From positions 6,189,501 through 6,253,500 of the forward strand of contig JAUIMM010000135.1 of the NCBI GenBank assembly GCA_031769625.1: a stretch of DNA of 64,000 bases, read 5' to 3'. The position numbers and the translations under genes are program-made. The stretch comes from Taudactylus pleione. Its lineage: Eukaryota; Chordata; Amphibia; Anura; Myobatrachidae. The notes under the pieces are model-generated. The model was given only the letters and a program-made list of their open reading frames with translations, had not been told where the DNA came from and did not search any database. Shown in pieces: positions 1 to 10,621 of this stretch. The first letter of the stretch is position 1. The number at the start of each line of letters is the position of its first letter.

Positions 1-412
1 GTCGACAGGGACAAAGGTTGACATGTACAAAAAAGGCAGAATGACAAAGGTAGACAGTGCAAAAGGACGGCAGGGTTAAAAGGTCAACATGTTCAAATGG
101 TCAACACGTGTTTATATATTGTTTCAATATTTTTAAGGTTAGGGTGAGGGGTAGGATTACGCACTTATGTGCTGTCCACTTATAGGATCACTATCACTTC
201 ATTGCAAGCTCTGACGATGCACATTTGCGGACATAAAGTTACGCATGAGCGGAACTTTTTTACTGAAGTGACCGTGTTAATGGATGGATTGTAAGATCCC
301 ATTTTTTCATTCATTTCTCCACAAGTACAAATCAGCTAATGCCATATGAAGATATGGAGCCAAGCTGTAATCTGCCCTATTAGTTATCCTAATACAGGAA
401 ATATCTCTGATC

Positions 413-578
413 CAGGGGCGTAGCTAAGTATTTGAAGGCCCCATAACAAAAGTTGGTAGGGGTCCCTATGTATCACCCAATGGTAAAAAATATATGTAAC
501 ACATGCAACTGACTAGGAAGATGCCCCCCCTAAGCTCTGGGCCCCATAGCAGCTGCACCCCTTGTAGTTATGCCCATG
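413..578 (+). mobile_element. hAT-type MITE
   Basis: A 166-bp non-autonomous element. The ends form imperfect inverted repeats (CAGGGGCGTAGCTA on the left; CATGGGCATAACTA is the complement of the right). It is flanked by a perfect 8-bp target duplication CTCTGATC at 405-412 and 579-586, the hAT signature. A diverged copy lies at 43960-44137 in the same orientation. The rest of 1-690 shows nothing I recognise. Confidence 0.85.
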
Positions 579-693
579 CTCTGATCTTTCTTACGTTAGA
601 CTCTTACTAAATAGCCCTGATACATAAATTTGCTGTTTCCATTTGCTTGTTAGGTAAAAAGGACTTGATAAGAAGACTACCTAGTCAAACATA

Positions 694-1160
694 GGGTCTG
701 ATTCAAGGAGGTGCAATCAATTCAAACGCAATGTTGATGTTCACATAGTCATTCGAATATTGACATGTGCGAAGAGTTCAGAAAACATTACAACGCATCA
801 AGTGAGACAGTATCAGAAATGGGGTGGCAAAGTGATGGCCATTCCCGAGTGAATGTAAAAAATAATATGTATTATGGGAGTGTTATGGGACTGTCGCAGG
901 CGTGTCAATGATAGCGGCTACATTCTCAGATGCACAGCCACAGAGGCCATGTACAGGCAGAGAATCTGCACCTGTGCTGGTGCAAGTGTCGATGGTGCAT
1001 GTGATGGTGAACCGATAGTGGTGTGTTAAGAATCTGGTCTTACAGCGTGCATAGACTCTAAAAGTGGACATCTCATGGCTTGGATATTTAGATGTAGGCT
1101 ACTACACCAGGGGAAGACTGATACTACAATTTTCATATTATTACAACGGCGACTCCAGCA
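694..1160 (+). repeat. Dispersed repeat, partial copy of the 16.0-17.5 kb element
   Basis: It starts with a degenerate form of the GGCCTGATTCAGA terminus. Its interior runs parallel to roughly 16980-17450: both contain TATGGGAGTGTTATGGG, a block about an 'agaggccatgt' core, and 'ctacaccaggg'. No right terminus is visible here. 1160-1830 holds no gene I recognise. Confidence 0.6.
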
Positions 1161-1959
1161 GCAACACAAAAGCAGCCGCAGCAGAAAAATAAAAAGAATA
1201 CGATGAAATATATCAATTTGGGTGCCCTGCTCACTGCCCTACCATGTGTCCATTCTGATGGCACCTATGCTCTGCATCATGCGTGTTGCTTGCAAGCTCT
1301 GCTGGTCAGGGGCATCCCAGGTTCTAGTAATGGCAGCAGGTTCATATGGAAGCCTTGTACAGCTCTGCACAATCATGTTAGGAGCTCTGTGATGTGGCTG
1401 CTCTAAGTCACTGATTGGCTGGGAGCACACCACACAGTGATGATGTCACCATGCAGTGCGCTTCCATCCTATCAGTGACTGAGAGCAACTGCATCATGGG
1501 ACTCCATCAAATCTATGGGTAGCTCAGAGGCCTGGATAATGCGACCAGAACCAATAAAGTAAGTATTATTAGTATATATCCCCAATCCACAGTGTGTTTT
1601 GATTTAATGATTATAATCCCGGGTAGTTCTGGGACTCAAAAATGTAAGAGTTCTCAGCTTCCCCAATGCTTCACACTCCTGCAGTTTTAATTGCAGCAAC
1701 TGTAAAACATTGCTTTACCCAGGGACAATCACAGGATTTACAGAGGACTGTTTCCAGATACATGACTCTAAAAGCCTATTTAATAAGCATTGCAGCAATA
1801 CTTGTACCACCACAAGCCATACTTGCCTACCCTCCTGGAATGGCCGGGGGCCTCCCAAAAATTGGATGGAACTCCTGGCTCCCCGCAGGGGCAAACACAG
1901 GATTTTTAAGGGGGGTTTCTAGTATATACACTGACATATATATACGGGATGCAGTCATG

Positions 1960-2180
1960 TGCCTCCAGTCACAATACCCATGGTAGAATGCCGGCTAGGG
2001 ATTATTGATAGATGTTGAAATACCAACGCCTATCATAATCCCGATGCCGGAATCTAGAATGACGCGGGACCGAGTGAGGTAAGTACGGTTTAGGGAATCC
2101 CAGGGGGATTAAGGGTTAGGCACCACCCCCGGGAGGGTTAGGGCTAGGCAAGGGGAAGGGGGGTTAGGGTGAGGGGGCTG
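1960..2180 (+). repeat. TTAGGG-containing G-rich repeat, diverged copy
   Basis: It contains 'gatgccggaatctaga' followed by G-rich blocks with GGGTTAGG at 2114-2180, the order seen in the larger copies at 6790-7245 and 46515-47075. It is shorter and more decayed than those two. Confidence 0.6.
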
Positions 2181-2537
2181 GGCTTAATAACATGGCGGTG
2201 GTTGCTCTCCCCTCTGTCAGAGAGGATGTCTGGGTACTCAGAAACCCCCTTTGCGTACGCTACTGCCCAGAAAGGTGGACAAATTTCCCAGTCAGCTTCC
2301 TACCCTGGACCCCCCGCCACAGGTGGGAACGCCTCCATTTGTGAAGCCACCCCTCCTCCCCGCCTACAAAACGGGGTGAGCTGTTGATCAACATCGACAG
2401 CCGCCCCTTTTGTAGTGAGTCCCGGAGCGAGAGAATTTCTCTCTCGCTCCAGAGCTTGCATGCCGCGCGTGCGCAGTACACCACCATCGACCCGCTTGCG
2501 AGTGCTGTGCACTCGTGAGCGGGCCTGAATCAGGCCC
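2180..2537. mobile_element. Harbinger-type MITE, right end
   Basis: The right terminus TGAATCAGGCCC ends at 2537. The interior (paired blocks 'gggaacgcctcca' and 'gatcaacatcgacag') matches the element at 3826-4341. The left terminus is missing or unrecognisable, so the start given is approximate. No clear 3-bp target duplication is visible. Confidence 0.55.
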
Positions 2538-2863
2538 TCTGTCCTCAGGACCACCCACAGGTCATGTTTTCCAGGTCACCCAGGTGCAGAGGTGCAGTCA
2601 CTACTCACTGACATATTTTGAAAGATCCCCCAGTGGAACCAATTATTTCACTTGTGATTCTGTGAGACTGGGATAACATGCAGCTGAGGACCAAGTTTGA
2701 GAACCTGTGATTCAGATTGATTTTAAATCGATTAAGATCAAACTTTAGTAAATTTACTCCTATATGCCCAGCATAAGACTGGTTATTGAGTTTTATTGTT
2801 TACTGTAGCACTTTATTACCTTTTTTTATGCTAGTTTTAAGCTATTTTTGGTAATCTGCTGCA

Positions 2864-3223
2864 CAGGGGCGTCTTTAGAGAGGAGGAGGCCCATGTGCAT
2901 CCCCCGACACGGGCCCCCTCCTCTCACACCAGTGGCCGGCAGCAGACTGACGTGGCTAGCCAGCCACAGCAGAATCAATAAACCCTGGGCACTAGAGTGT
3001 GCCCAGTGTCTATTGCGCATGAGCAGATGGCCGGGGAAATGGCGAGGCCGCCATTTTCCCGGCGATTTCCTCACAGCGGTGGCCATTTTCCGGCCTTTGA
3101 ACAGCATTGGGAGACCCAACGCAGGACTTCGGAGAGGTAAGTAATACAAAGTATGGGTGCAGGGTGTGCGGTGCGGGCCCCCTTTGGACCTGGGGGTTGG
3201 CACCCATTATAGATACACCCCTG
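2864..3223 (+). mobile_element. hAT-type MITE with perfect 8-bp TSD
   Basis: The 360-bp element begins CAGGGGCGTCTTTAGAG and ends TATAGATACACCCCTG. The perfect duplication CTGCTGCA sits at 2856-2863 and 3224-3231. The interior carries 'ccattttcccggcgatttcc', also seen in diverged form near 26500. It lies about 250 bp before the MS4A exon at 3471; the related copy near 26.3-26.6 kb lies just beside the equivalent exon of the paralogue. Confidence 0.85.
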
Positions 3224-3470
3224 CTGCTGCATCTATTTTTACTACGTGTAATGTTTCGGTACAGTTAGAGAACATATTGTGGCATACAGTAATTTTGTGG
3301 AGTTCAGAAACCAGGTGAGAAAATAAATCTTATATTGACTGCTGTGGCAGAGAACATTATAAACAGGACTTGTGAGATTTTTAAATCCTTATATTTGTCA
3401 ACATGGATTACATCTCAACCAATAAGCAAGTCTAATATGACCAATGAGTATTTTTATTTTGTGTTCACAG

Positions 3471-3593
3471 GATGCTGGAACTATTCTTAATTTTCTTCTC
3501 CTGGTGATAAATCTACTGCTGTTCTGTGTGTCCTTTTCAGTCTCCATCTTTGGATGTTGTTCCCTATCGCATGTACCAACAAATAGTACCCAG
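3471..3593 (+). CDS. MS4A (+ strand gene) exon with membrane segment 4
   Basis: The 41-codon exon has the same length (123 bp) and phase as the - strand exon 26725-26847. Both share the block LLLFCVS.SVSIFGC. The acceptor is pyrimidine-rich and the donor is CAG/gtaagag. Confidence 0.88.
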
Positions 3594-5855
3594 GTAAGAG
3601 ACAGATTAGCTATTGTTTAGCACAAAGCTATTACTAAGCTGTATAAACGGTATACAATCAGGAAACCGGCTGCCTTAACACCGGCAGCTGGCTTCCCGAC
3701 TGTCATATCCCGGCGAGGGTGAAAACTTTGGTGTTCAGAGTTGTACCTAGTGCCAGCTCGGATCACTTTGGGATTTCGAGTAGAACCGAATCCCGACTCG
3801 GGTCTTCACGCAAGTTTGGAACTTAGGGCTTGATTCAGAGGCGCACGCTATTTGCGTGCGCTCACTCTGAATAAGGGCATTCCTAATTCTTTTTTTTGAC
3901 CGGCCTCCAGGCTACTCGCACAGCTGTGAGTGACCACCCACAGCGTATGCGTTTGGCCTGGTGATGGTCACGATTATCGCGACCATCGGGCTTCCGACGA
4001 GACCCTGTGGTAGAGTCTCAGGTCTCGCAAGCCTGAGTGGACTTCCTGCTCTAATAAAGCAGGAAGTCCACTACTGACATCACGAGTGATGTCAGTAGGG
4101 CAGCCCACAAACAGCAGGCGTTCCTTCGAGAACGCCTCCATTTGTGCAGCCACCCCCCTCCCCGCCTACAAAACAGAGCGAGCTGTCGATCAACATCGAC
4201 AGCGGCCCCGTCTTGTAGCGAGCCCTGGAGTGAGTGATTTCTCACTCGCTCTGGGGCTCACGCACGCCGCGCGTGCGCAATGGCCCACCATCGGCCCGCT
4301 TGCGACCGCTATGCACTCGCGAGGGGGTCTGAATCAGGCCCTTAGATCTGAAAGCCGGATCTTGCATATTTTAGATTGCATTTAAATCCCTCACTCATGG
4401 TTTTAGATGCTGTTAGATGGTCAAAATTAACTGAAAATTACTGTAAATTTATGTTATTGATGTTAATAATACTGTAGGAACAAAAGCAGGTCCAAGTTAC
4501 ATGATTTTAGCTGTTTTTATCATGGTTTAATGAAATCCAAAACTGAAACAAAACACTTGAGGGTGGTTTAGCCAAAATCAAAACACGATGAAGATCTAGA
4601 CTAGAACCAAAAGCAAAACACGGTGGTCTGTGCATATCTCTATTTGTATCAGTAACATGAATTCTATAGAATTGCTGTTGTAATAAAGATTACTCTGCCC
4701 CAGTCTTTACATTTTAATCCAGCCATGGAATAGTCTCTAGTCTCATCCCCTTGATTGGCTATAACCAGCTAAAACTGTGTGCAGGGCCATAGAGGCAAAA
4801 ATCATTCCCCCTCCAAATACAACTGATGGAATGTAATCCAACCCCATTCTGGCACATTTTAGCCCTGGATTTATTGCATTTCTCTGTTTGATACACCTGA
4901 CCCATAGTACTCTATTGATGTCTCTCTGATGTCTCCTACATTCTGGCATTCTCAGTTTAGTAGCAATTTAGTATGACAGCCTATAGCTTGCTTGTGCCTC
5001 CATTCCTGCACTGCACATGTCATTGGGCAACAGGGACGGACTTGGGCTTGTGATCAGCCCTGGCACTCCCCATGTGATTGCGCCCACAAGAGGGGTGTGG
5101 TCTCACCACAAAAGGGATGTGGATAAGTATCACAGGCGACGTGCCACGAGTAATAGCGCCCTGGCCTAGCGGCATGCCCCCATATTTCAGAGTGCCATAG
5201 AGCTGCTCGGCCAGGTTTTGAGACCAGACTGGCCCATCAGGCCTTCGGCCATTCTAACATTTGCCAGAAGTGCCAGGTGGCCAGTCTGGCCCTGGTGGGC
5301 AATCAGACTACTCTTTCTCTTTCGCTCTCTTGCACCTTCTGGGTTCTGGCTCCTCACACTGGTCTTCATCTTGGCACTCAGGAATCTGTACACTTTTCAT
5401 TATTTTTATCACTTATCCAACCCTATAGACTACTGGGCAGGAAAGGCTTTGGCCCTGAAATAAGAATTAAAATTTGATTGTTAAGTCCTTGACCATACGG
5501 TTAGGTTGTAGTTATTCTCATCTTTTTAACCTAATTTATGTAAGATTATTTTTCCTGGACACCAGAGGGGACATGAAAATGGTTCTGTTCCACAGTTACA
5601 AATTAGACTGCCCTAGAGGTTGTTCCATTCATATAATGTCATGCTACCACATACTGTGAACATTACATTTATGCAGTTATTTTAGATGGAATTAATTCAT
5701 TTCTCAGTTATTTATTGTTGACTATATTGTGTTGTGTTTACTTGCAGGTGTTTATGATGCAGAAAAATGACATGGTCACCACAAACCCTTCCACAGTTCC
5801 AGCAACATCTTTATTTCCGCCAACACCTGCTATCCAATATTTCAAGACTATCTAA
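3471..5855 (+). CDS. MS4A family protein, 3' part (two last coding exons)
   Basis: MS4A proteins are four-pass membrane proteins that work in membrane signalling and trafficking. Two exons are visible. 3471-3593 (123 bp, after 'tgttcacag' and before 'gtaagag') encodes 41 residues from DAGTILNF to PTNSTQ and contains the fourth membrane segment, INLLLFCVSFSVSIFGCC. 5748-5855 (after 'tacttgcag') encodes VFMMQKND to FKTI plus TAA. The intron, 3594-5747, is phase 0. Residues align closely with the last two exons of the - strand gene (17603 and 26725), which identifies the family. The earlier exons (N-terminal tail, membrane segments 1-3) must lie before the window; I found none in 1-3470. Unlike its paralogue, the C-terminal tail has no PPxY motif. 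The exact MS4A paralogue cannot be named from this sequence. Confidence 0.88.
3660..3735 (+). repeat. Fragment of the TTAGGG-repeat family left end
   Basis: It carries the hairpin 'ccggctgcc...ccggcagc' followed by 'ttcccgactgtcatatccc', which also opens the copies at 6800 and 46520. The G-rich body is absent. It lies in the intron of the + strand MS4A gene. Confidence 0.6.
3826..4341. mobile_element. Harbinger-type MITE with TTA target duplication
   Basis: The 516-bp element begins GGGCTTGATTCAGA and ends TCTGAATCAGGCCC, with TTA on both sides (3823-3825 and 4342-4344). The 3-bp TSD is typical of PIF/Harbinger. The interior holds several short palindromes, for example 'gtcgat-caac-atcgac'. 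It is inserted into an older repeat: 3730-3825 and 4345-4640 look like diverged hAT sequence similar to 33365-33560. Confidence 0.85.
5034..5310 (+). repeat. Fragment of the CAGGGCCGGACTGGG hAT family
   Basis: It starts CAGGGACGGACTTGGG, matching the complement of the right end of the 13998-15490 element, and contains 'ggccagtctggccctgg'. No matching right end or TSD is visible. It lies in the MS4A intron. Confidence 0.55.
5748..5855 (+). CDS. MS4A (+ strand gene) terminal coding exon
   Basis: The exon opens directly after 'tgtttacttgcag' and encodes 35 residues plus TAA at 5853-5855. It aligns with the last exon of the - strand gene, sharing VF..Q.D..VT..PSTVP and a proline-rich tail. Confidence 0.88.
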   Translation: MFMMQKNDMVTTNPSTVPATSLFPPTPAIQYFKTI

Positions 5856-5938
5856 TAGCTTTAAATCATAATGGAGGAAGCTATTTTATTTTTTATGCTT
5901 TAAGATTAAAAATATGCTTAAAAATAATTTTGAATGTG

Positions 5939-5944
5939 AATAAA
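5939..5944 (+). terminator. Poly(A) signal AATAAA of the + strand MS4A gene
   Basis: AATAAA lies 84 bp after the stop codon. A second AATAAA at 6069-6074 could be used instead. Both lie in AT-rich sequence typical of a 3' UTR. Usage is inferred. Confidence 0.6.
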
Positions 5945-6789
5945 CAGTCATTCATCATTTTTTTATGTTTAAAATTCTGCTAACAGATTAGTTTATTAAA
6001 TAATTCTTAACATAAATAACACACCTATTATCTAGTAAATCAGACTCAGACTATTTTGTTAGTGATACAATAAACTTTTTCTTGGGATTGACAAAATTCA
6101 AAAAAAATATATTTTGAAAGTTAGTGTTCTTATGAATTTCAGTATTTTGTGCCTAGTTAATAAGTTTATGGAGGACATTATGAAATAATTAAGAATTCTG
6201 TTAAGAATAAAATACATTTTCTAATGTTGTTTTTGAGTAAGTTGACTTAAAATTAAATTTGAAAAAAAAAAAAAATATATACATATATAGATATATATAT
6301 ATTAAAAAGACTTTGAGTAACTGCTCTATGTAATTGACCTTTTATACCCTAAGTGCCTGATTCTGAAATGGACACAGTCTCATCCGTGTTTGTGTCTTTT
6401 TCTGCAGTCTTGTCTGTGTCTTTATGCTAACATTAGTATAAGCCCTTCCCTGGTGTACATCCATGTGTCTTGATGTCTAAATGTGACGCACGGCAGTTAA
6501 CTGACCAAAGTAAATATGCTGACACATCCATAAGGTTAGGCCTCGCTGCTGGAAATGTAAGTGGTTTGGATGTGTGTGGCAAGGACTAGGAGGCTGGGCC
6601 AGGGGTGGAGACATGGCTTACAGCATCCCTGGCAAACCAAGATTAGAGGCCACATGGGGAAGTTGCAAATTGCAAAGCAATCCCAGCAACCCCTGCACTG
6701 GCTAACGGAGGTGCAGCATTGTGCACCGTTATTGGCCGCGCACTGCACCTGAGGGAAGCCACAACAGTGGTGATGAGAGGTGGGAAACG

Positions 6790-7245
6790 GTAAAAAATCT
6801 TGAAGCCGGCTGCCTTAATACCGGCAGCCAGCTTCCCGACTGTCATATCCCGGCGAGGGATGAAATGCCGGGCATCTAGATGTAGACGCCTGACATTTCC
6901 CTGATGCCGGGAGACCGGAGCCCCGCATCGCGATCGAAGGGATGCTGGGCGCTGCGAGTGGACAGCCGCGGGGGGGAGGGTTAGGTTTAGGGCTCCCGGG
7001 GGAGACTTAGGGTTAGGCACCCTCCAGGAGGGTTAGGGTTAGGCTAGGGGGAGGGAGGGTTAGGGTTAGGCACCCCCGGGAGGACTTAGGGTTAGGCAGC
7101 GGGGAAGGGGGGGTTGGTGTTTGGCACTTAGAGGGGGCAGGTTAGGGTTAGGCACCCATAAGGAGGGTTAGGGTTAGGGGGTTTGGTTAGGTTAGTTAGT
7201 ACTTACTGGCGGTATTTCATACCGATTCTGCGGGAAACCTTCACC
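6790..7245 (+). repeat. G-rich TTAGGG-containing dispersed repeat
   Basis: It opens with a GCCGGCTGCC/GGCAGCC hairpin, then 'cccgactgtcatatcccgg' and a 'gatgccgggagaccgg' block. From 6965 it becomes a run of units of about 35 bp of the type GGGAGGGTTAGGGTTAGGCA-CCCC. The + strand has many G-runs and could fold into G-quadruplexes. Near-identical order at 46515-47075 shows a mobile or amplified unit, not a telomere. 7250-7850 has nothing I recognise. Confidence 0.8.
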
Positions 7246-7848
7246 AAACGTGAAAGTGATGCATTCCTATGAGGTTGGGTCATGACTGGGGGGGATCTGG
7301 GAAACTAATTAAATATGAAAAGGGCAATGAATTAATGGTGCTGGGAAAGCAAACGTATAAGATAGAGAAAATCAAGTATAAAAAGAGAAGGGTGGAGAGC
7401 AGAAAGGGAGAAAAATCAAAGGAATAATTACAATATAAACAGGTGACAGGTTAAACTATTGACATTTATAACACTTAGCCTCTCGTTCCCTGGGGATCAC
7501 AAACTGGAAAAAGGGAAATGGATCCTCTTCCAGTATATTTAATTATATTTATATGAATTACCGAACCCCTTGAAATCTGATAGACTGTCTAAGTGATGAC
7601 AACCTAAAAAAAACCTGGGTGTTTATATAACCTCACAAATAAGTATTTGGATACTTTAACTAACAGTGTCCAACATTGTTATAGTTGCTACATAATCCAC
7701 TCACAGGTACAACTCTCCCCATTCTACGTGTTGAAGCGTACTGTACAGTTCAGTTTAGGAAATGTTGTTTTATAAGGAGAAAAGAGAGGTTTTATATCCT
7801 TTTTTTTGCTTTTTGTATTAAATCTTAATTTTTTCTGCTATTTGTACA

Positions 7849-7850
<2 letters not shown>

Positions 7851-7904
<54 letters not shown>
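7851..7904. repeat. (TA)n microsatellite
   Basis: An almost pure TA dinucleotide tract of about 54 bp. 7905-8330 holds no recognisable feature. Confidence 0.95.
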
Positions 7905-7909
<5 letters not shown>

Positions 7910-8363
7910 CTTTTTAGTGAATAATGCTAACAAAAGTATTATTTTTTGATCTTTTTTTTTTACTCTCACTTATGTTAATCCATAGCATAATTTATGTTCA
8001 CACATTATACAGTACCATTGGCTGGAATTGACTTTTCATTTTGCATTCATCTTTTGGCACTAATTTTAATACTGTACCATCAATTTTTACACAAACTGCT
8101 CCTACAGTATATTGAGTAACTAAAACTGAAATACTACTGCAAACTTTCCATCTGGCTTTCAGATAAATACTGTATGGTACACAAAACTGACAACATCAGA
8201 TTTTAAATGAATGTCTAATGCTGATAAACATCTACTCAAAGGTGAGTACTAAAAACTTGTGAGTTCCTCCAAACAAGTTTGCTTATTGTTGCATTTCTTG
8301 GTTTCATATCACATTGAGGATGACACCATGAACACAAATTGAAAAATCAAAAAGAAAACCATC

Positions 8364-8585
8364 TGTTGCATAGCAACAACTGGCGAACAGTGGTGGGAGT
8401 CTGTTCAATGCAATATTGCAAAATAGAAAAAAGAGAGACCAGATGCACCATACAACTATCAATAATTATACATTATATGCAAGATTTTTGGCATAAATTT
8501 GGCCAAAATTATGAGCTTACCCACCAGTGTCATAGCAACCACTGGCGGACAGCGGTGGGAGTCTGTTCAATGCAATATTGCACCT
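8364..8585 (+). repeat. Two-copy direct repeat, offset about 162 bp
   Basis: The block 'catagcaac-actggcg-acag-ggtgggagtctgttcaatgcaatattgca' appears at 8369-8420 and again at 8531-8582, with about 110 bp of different sequence between. Function is unknown. 8590-8870 holds nothing clear. Confidence 0.8.
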
Positions 8586-8962
8586 GAAACAAGTTCGGTG
8601 TGATATCGTGAAGCACTTTACCAGATTGCACTTACTCTGCATTCCATTTTATTATTTTGTTTTCCGATAACACCTTACAGTGATAAAGTGATTCTGGAGA
8701 GTGCCTGCATACACTTTAATTCCCATCAAATGAGGCTTAGAGATAGTGAGGGCCAATTAGGTATTAGTGTGTTTAAGCCACTAGTTTTGTGGATAGGAAA
8801 ATGTTACCATTGAAGATGATTGATAGGTGGTAAGAAGTTGGTAGAACAATAGAGGCTAATGAGGAGTGATTTAGGGTCTATTTACTAAGCCTTGGATGGA
8901 GAAAAAGTGAACAGAGATAATTACCAACCAATCGGCTCCTAATTGTCATTTTTCAAACACAG

Positions 8963-10044
8963 AAGAAGCTATACACTGGATCCAGATCGGTGTGCATCTA
9001 ACTGGCATATACTGATGTCAGAATGGCATCTGAAAATCTTTAAGCCAATGTAACAAATATGTGTGGCCATTTGCAGTAGGATGTTAAGATTGCATTCTGT
9101 ATAAAATAGATTTGACATAAATTGATGATTGTGAAACAAATAAGCAACACTATCACTGAGCATATTGAATCACTGTTCAGCAGTTGTTAATGATGTGGTA
9201 GGGATTACAATTTTTGCAATGGAACTTATATGTTGCCACATGGAATTAGATACATACTGTGACTAATGTATGCTAGATGCACAGACCTAAGCCGCATATC
9301 CACTTGCCGATATAAATGAGCGATTCAACGATTATGACATCGTAATCATTCAATCACTAATTAATTGTGCATTAATCATACACTATAATTGTCGTAAACG
9401 ACTAGCGATACATGCTCCCGCTGGTCGTTTCCGGCATCAATCATTGCCTGAACACGCTGGTCAATCTGATGATAATGACAGATTGGGCATGTTCGGGGAT
9501 GAGGGCGGGTGCCTGCACTGAACGACATATTTTTCAGTGTAGGCACTAAAGGGGATGAGGAACGACTGCACGATTACAATGTTGTAATCATACTATCATT
9601 CCTCCATCGGCATGTGGATACGCACCTTAACACTATACTACATATTGCATAAACAGCCATATCTGAATGACTAGATTCTTGCAATTAATATAAGGGAAGG
9701 TGTATATCCACTATAAATAGAAGTATGTACACAAGAATTTATTTAAAAAAATGTAATTAGAGGAATGATGCACACTGTATTACTATGGACATGCTAAGAA
9801 TAATGTGTATTAATATGTATCTATATTGCATGTCATAATAAGCATAAGGAGAATAAAGATGCCTTATATTTAGGCTTCTCACACCTTTGTTGCCATGTCA
9901 AGGAGCATCTATAAATATTTCCTTAATTATCTTATATATTTCACTATTTTAAATAAAACAGATATATTAAGTAAATCCAATAAAAGTTATATTTTATTCT
10001 TCAGCTTGTGTGCCATATACAGATCCTTTTGTTCTTTAATCTAA
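8963..10044. mobile_element. Unclassified insertion with 13-bp target duplication
   Basis: The inserted block splits a MITE. The 13-bp duplication is longer than for hAT or Harbinger and fits non-LTR (LINE-type) integration, but I see no coding remnant or poly(A) tail. It carries a nested hAT-like MITE at 9291-9626. Confidence 0.6.
9291..9626. mobile_element. hAT-like MITE
   Basis: Imperfect terminal inverted repeats: GCCGCATATCCACTTGCCGA on the left and the complement of CATCGGCATGTGGATACGCA on the right. Interior short palindromes pair 'cgattatgacatcgtaatc'. No clear target duplication was found. Confidence 0.6.
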
Positions 10045-10134
10045 TTTTCAAACACAGCCTGTGACATGGCAGTTAGGAGCTGATTGTCTGGTACTTTATC
10101 TCCATCCAAGGCTTAGTAAATAGACCCCTTAGGC

Positions 10135-10621
10135 CACTGGCCTCCAAACCCGTAGCTCGCGGCCGTAATTTGGGTAGCTCTCCTAGCTGCAGTACTACTG
10201 AGTCAACTAGGAGGAAGTGACCTTTGACCAGGTCGTGGGTGGAGCGACGGGGAAGCACATCAGGTGATTGGCATAGGGCGACACAATACGTGACAGACAT
10301 CACAGGAGTAGACTGCATTTGGGGCGAGTGGCTCCTGCCCAACCTTGCAGAAAAATCACACAGCAGCCCTGCCTATATCTTTTTCTCCTGTACTGTACTT
10401 ACCTCCTTGAAGCCGGTAACTAAAAGTGAAATGTGCGACAATATCACAGTATAATGAAATGCATTGTTGTTTTCTATGAAACATTTTTTCTTTTTAATTA
10501 AATGATCTTTAATTTTTTGGTTATTAGCCAGATTTTTTTATTTTTTTAAATGTTAGTAGCTCTTCAGGAGGTTTCATTTCTCTCGAGTAGCTCACATCCC
10601 AATTAAGGTTGGCGACCACTG
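10135..10621. mobile_element. hAT-type MITE with perfect 8-bp TSD
   Basis: Ends: CACTGGCCTCCAAACC on the left; CAGTGGTCGCCAACC is the complement of the right. The perfect duplication CCTTAGGC lies at 10127-10134 and 10622-10629. The left copy of the TSD overlaps the last two bases and the TTA duplication of the neighbouring Harbinger MITE, so this element landed there afterwards. 10630-12000 holds no gene I recognise. Confidence 0.85.

Larger units (their letters stand above)
8874..10128. mobile_element. Harbinger-type MITE split by a 1.08-kb insertion
   Basis: The left half (8874-8962, from GGGTCTATTTACTAAG) and right half (10045-10128, to CTTAGTAAATAGACCCC) together form one MITE of the same family as 44286-44462. 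TTA flanks both ends (8871-8873 and 10129-10131). The halves are parted by 8963-10044, bordered by a 13-bp direct repeat TTTTCAAACACAG (8950-8962 and 10045-10057). Confidence 0.85.

Noticed and set aside
640..700. A possible MS4A exon on + opening after 'ttgcttgttag' with GTAAAAAGG
   Set aside because: It begins like exon 4 (VK) but hits a stop within five codons and shows no hydrophobic segment.
6965..7200. Interstitial telomere from a chromosome fusion
   Set aside because: The TTAGGG motif is embedded in longer units and recurs collinearly at 46690 and in part at 2100, so it is a dispersed repeat.
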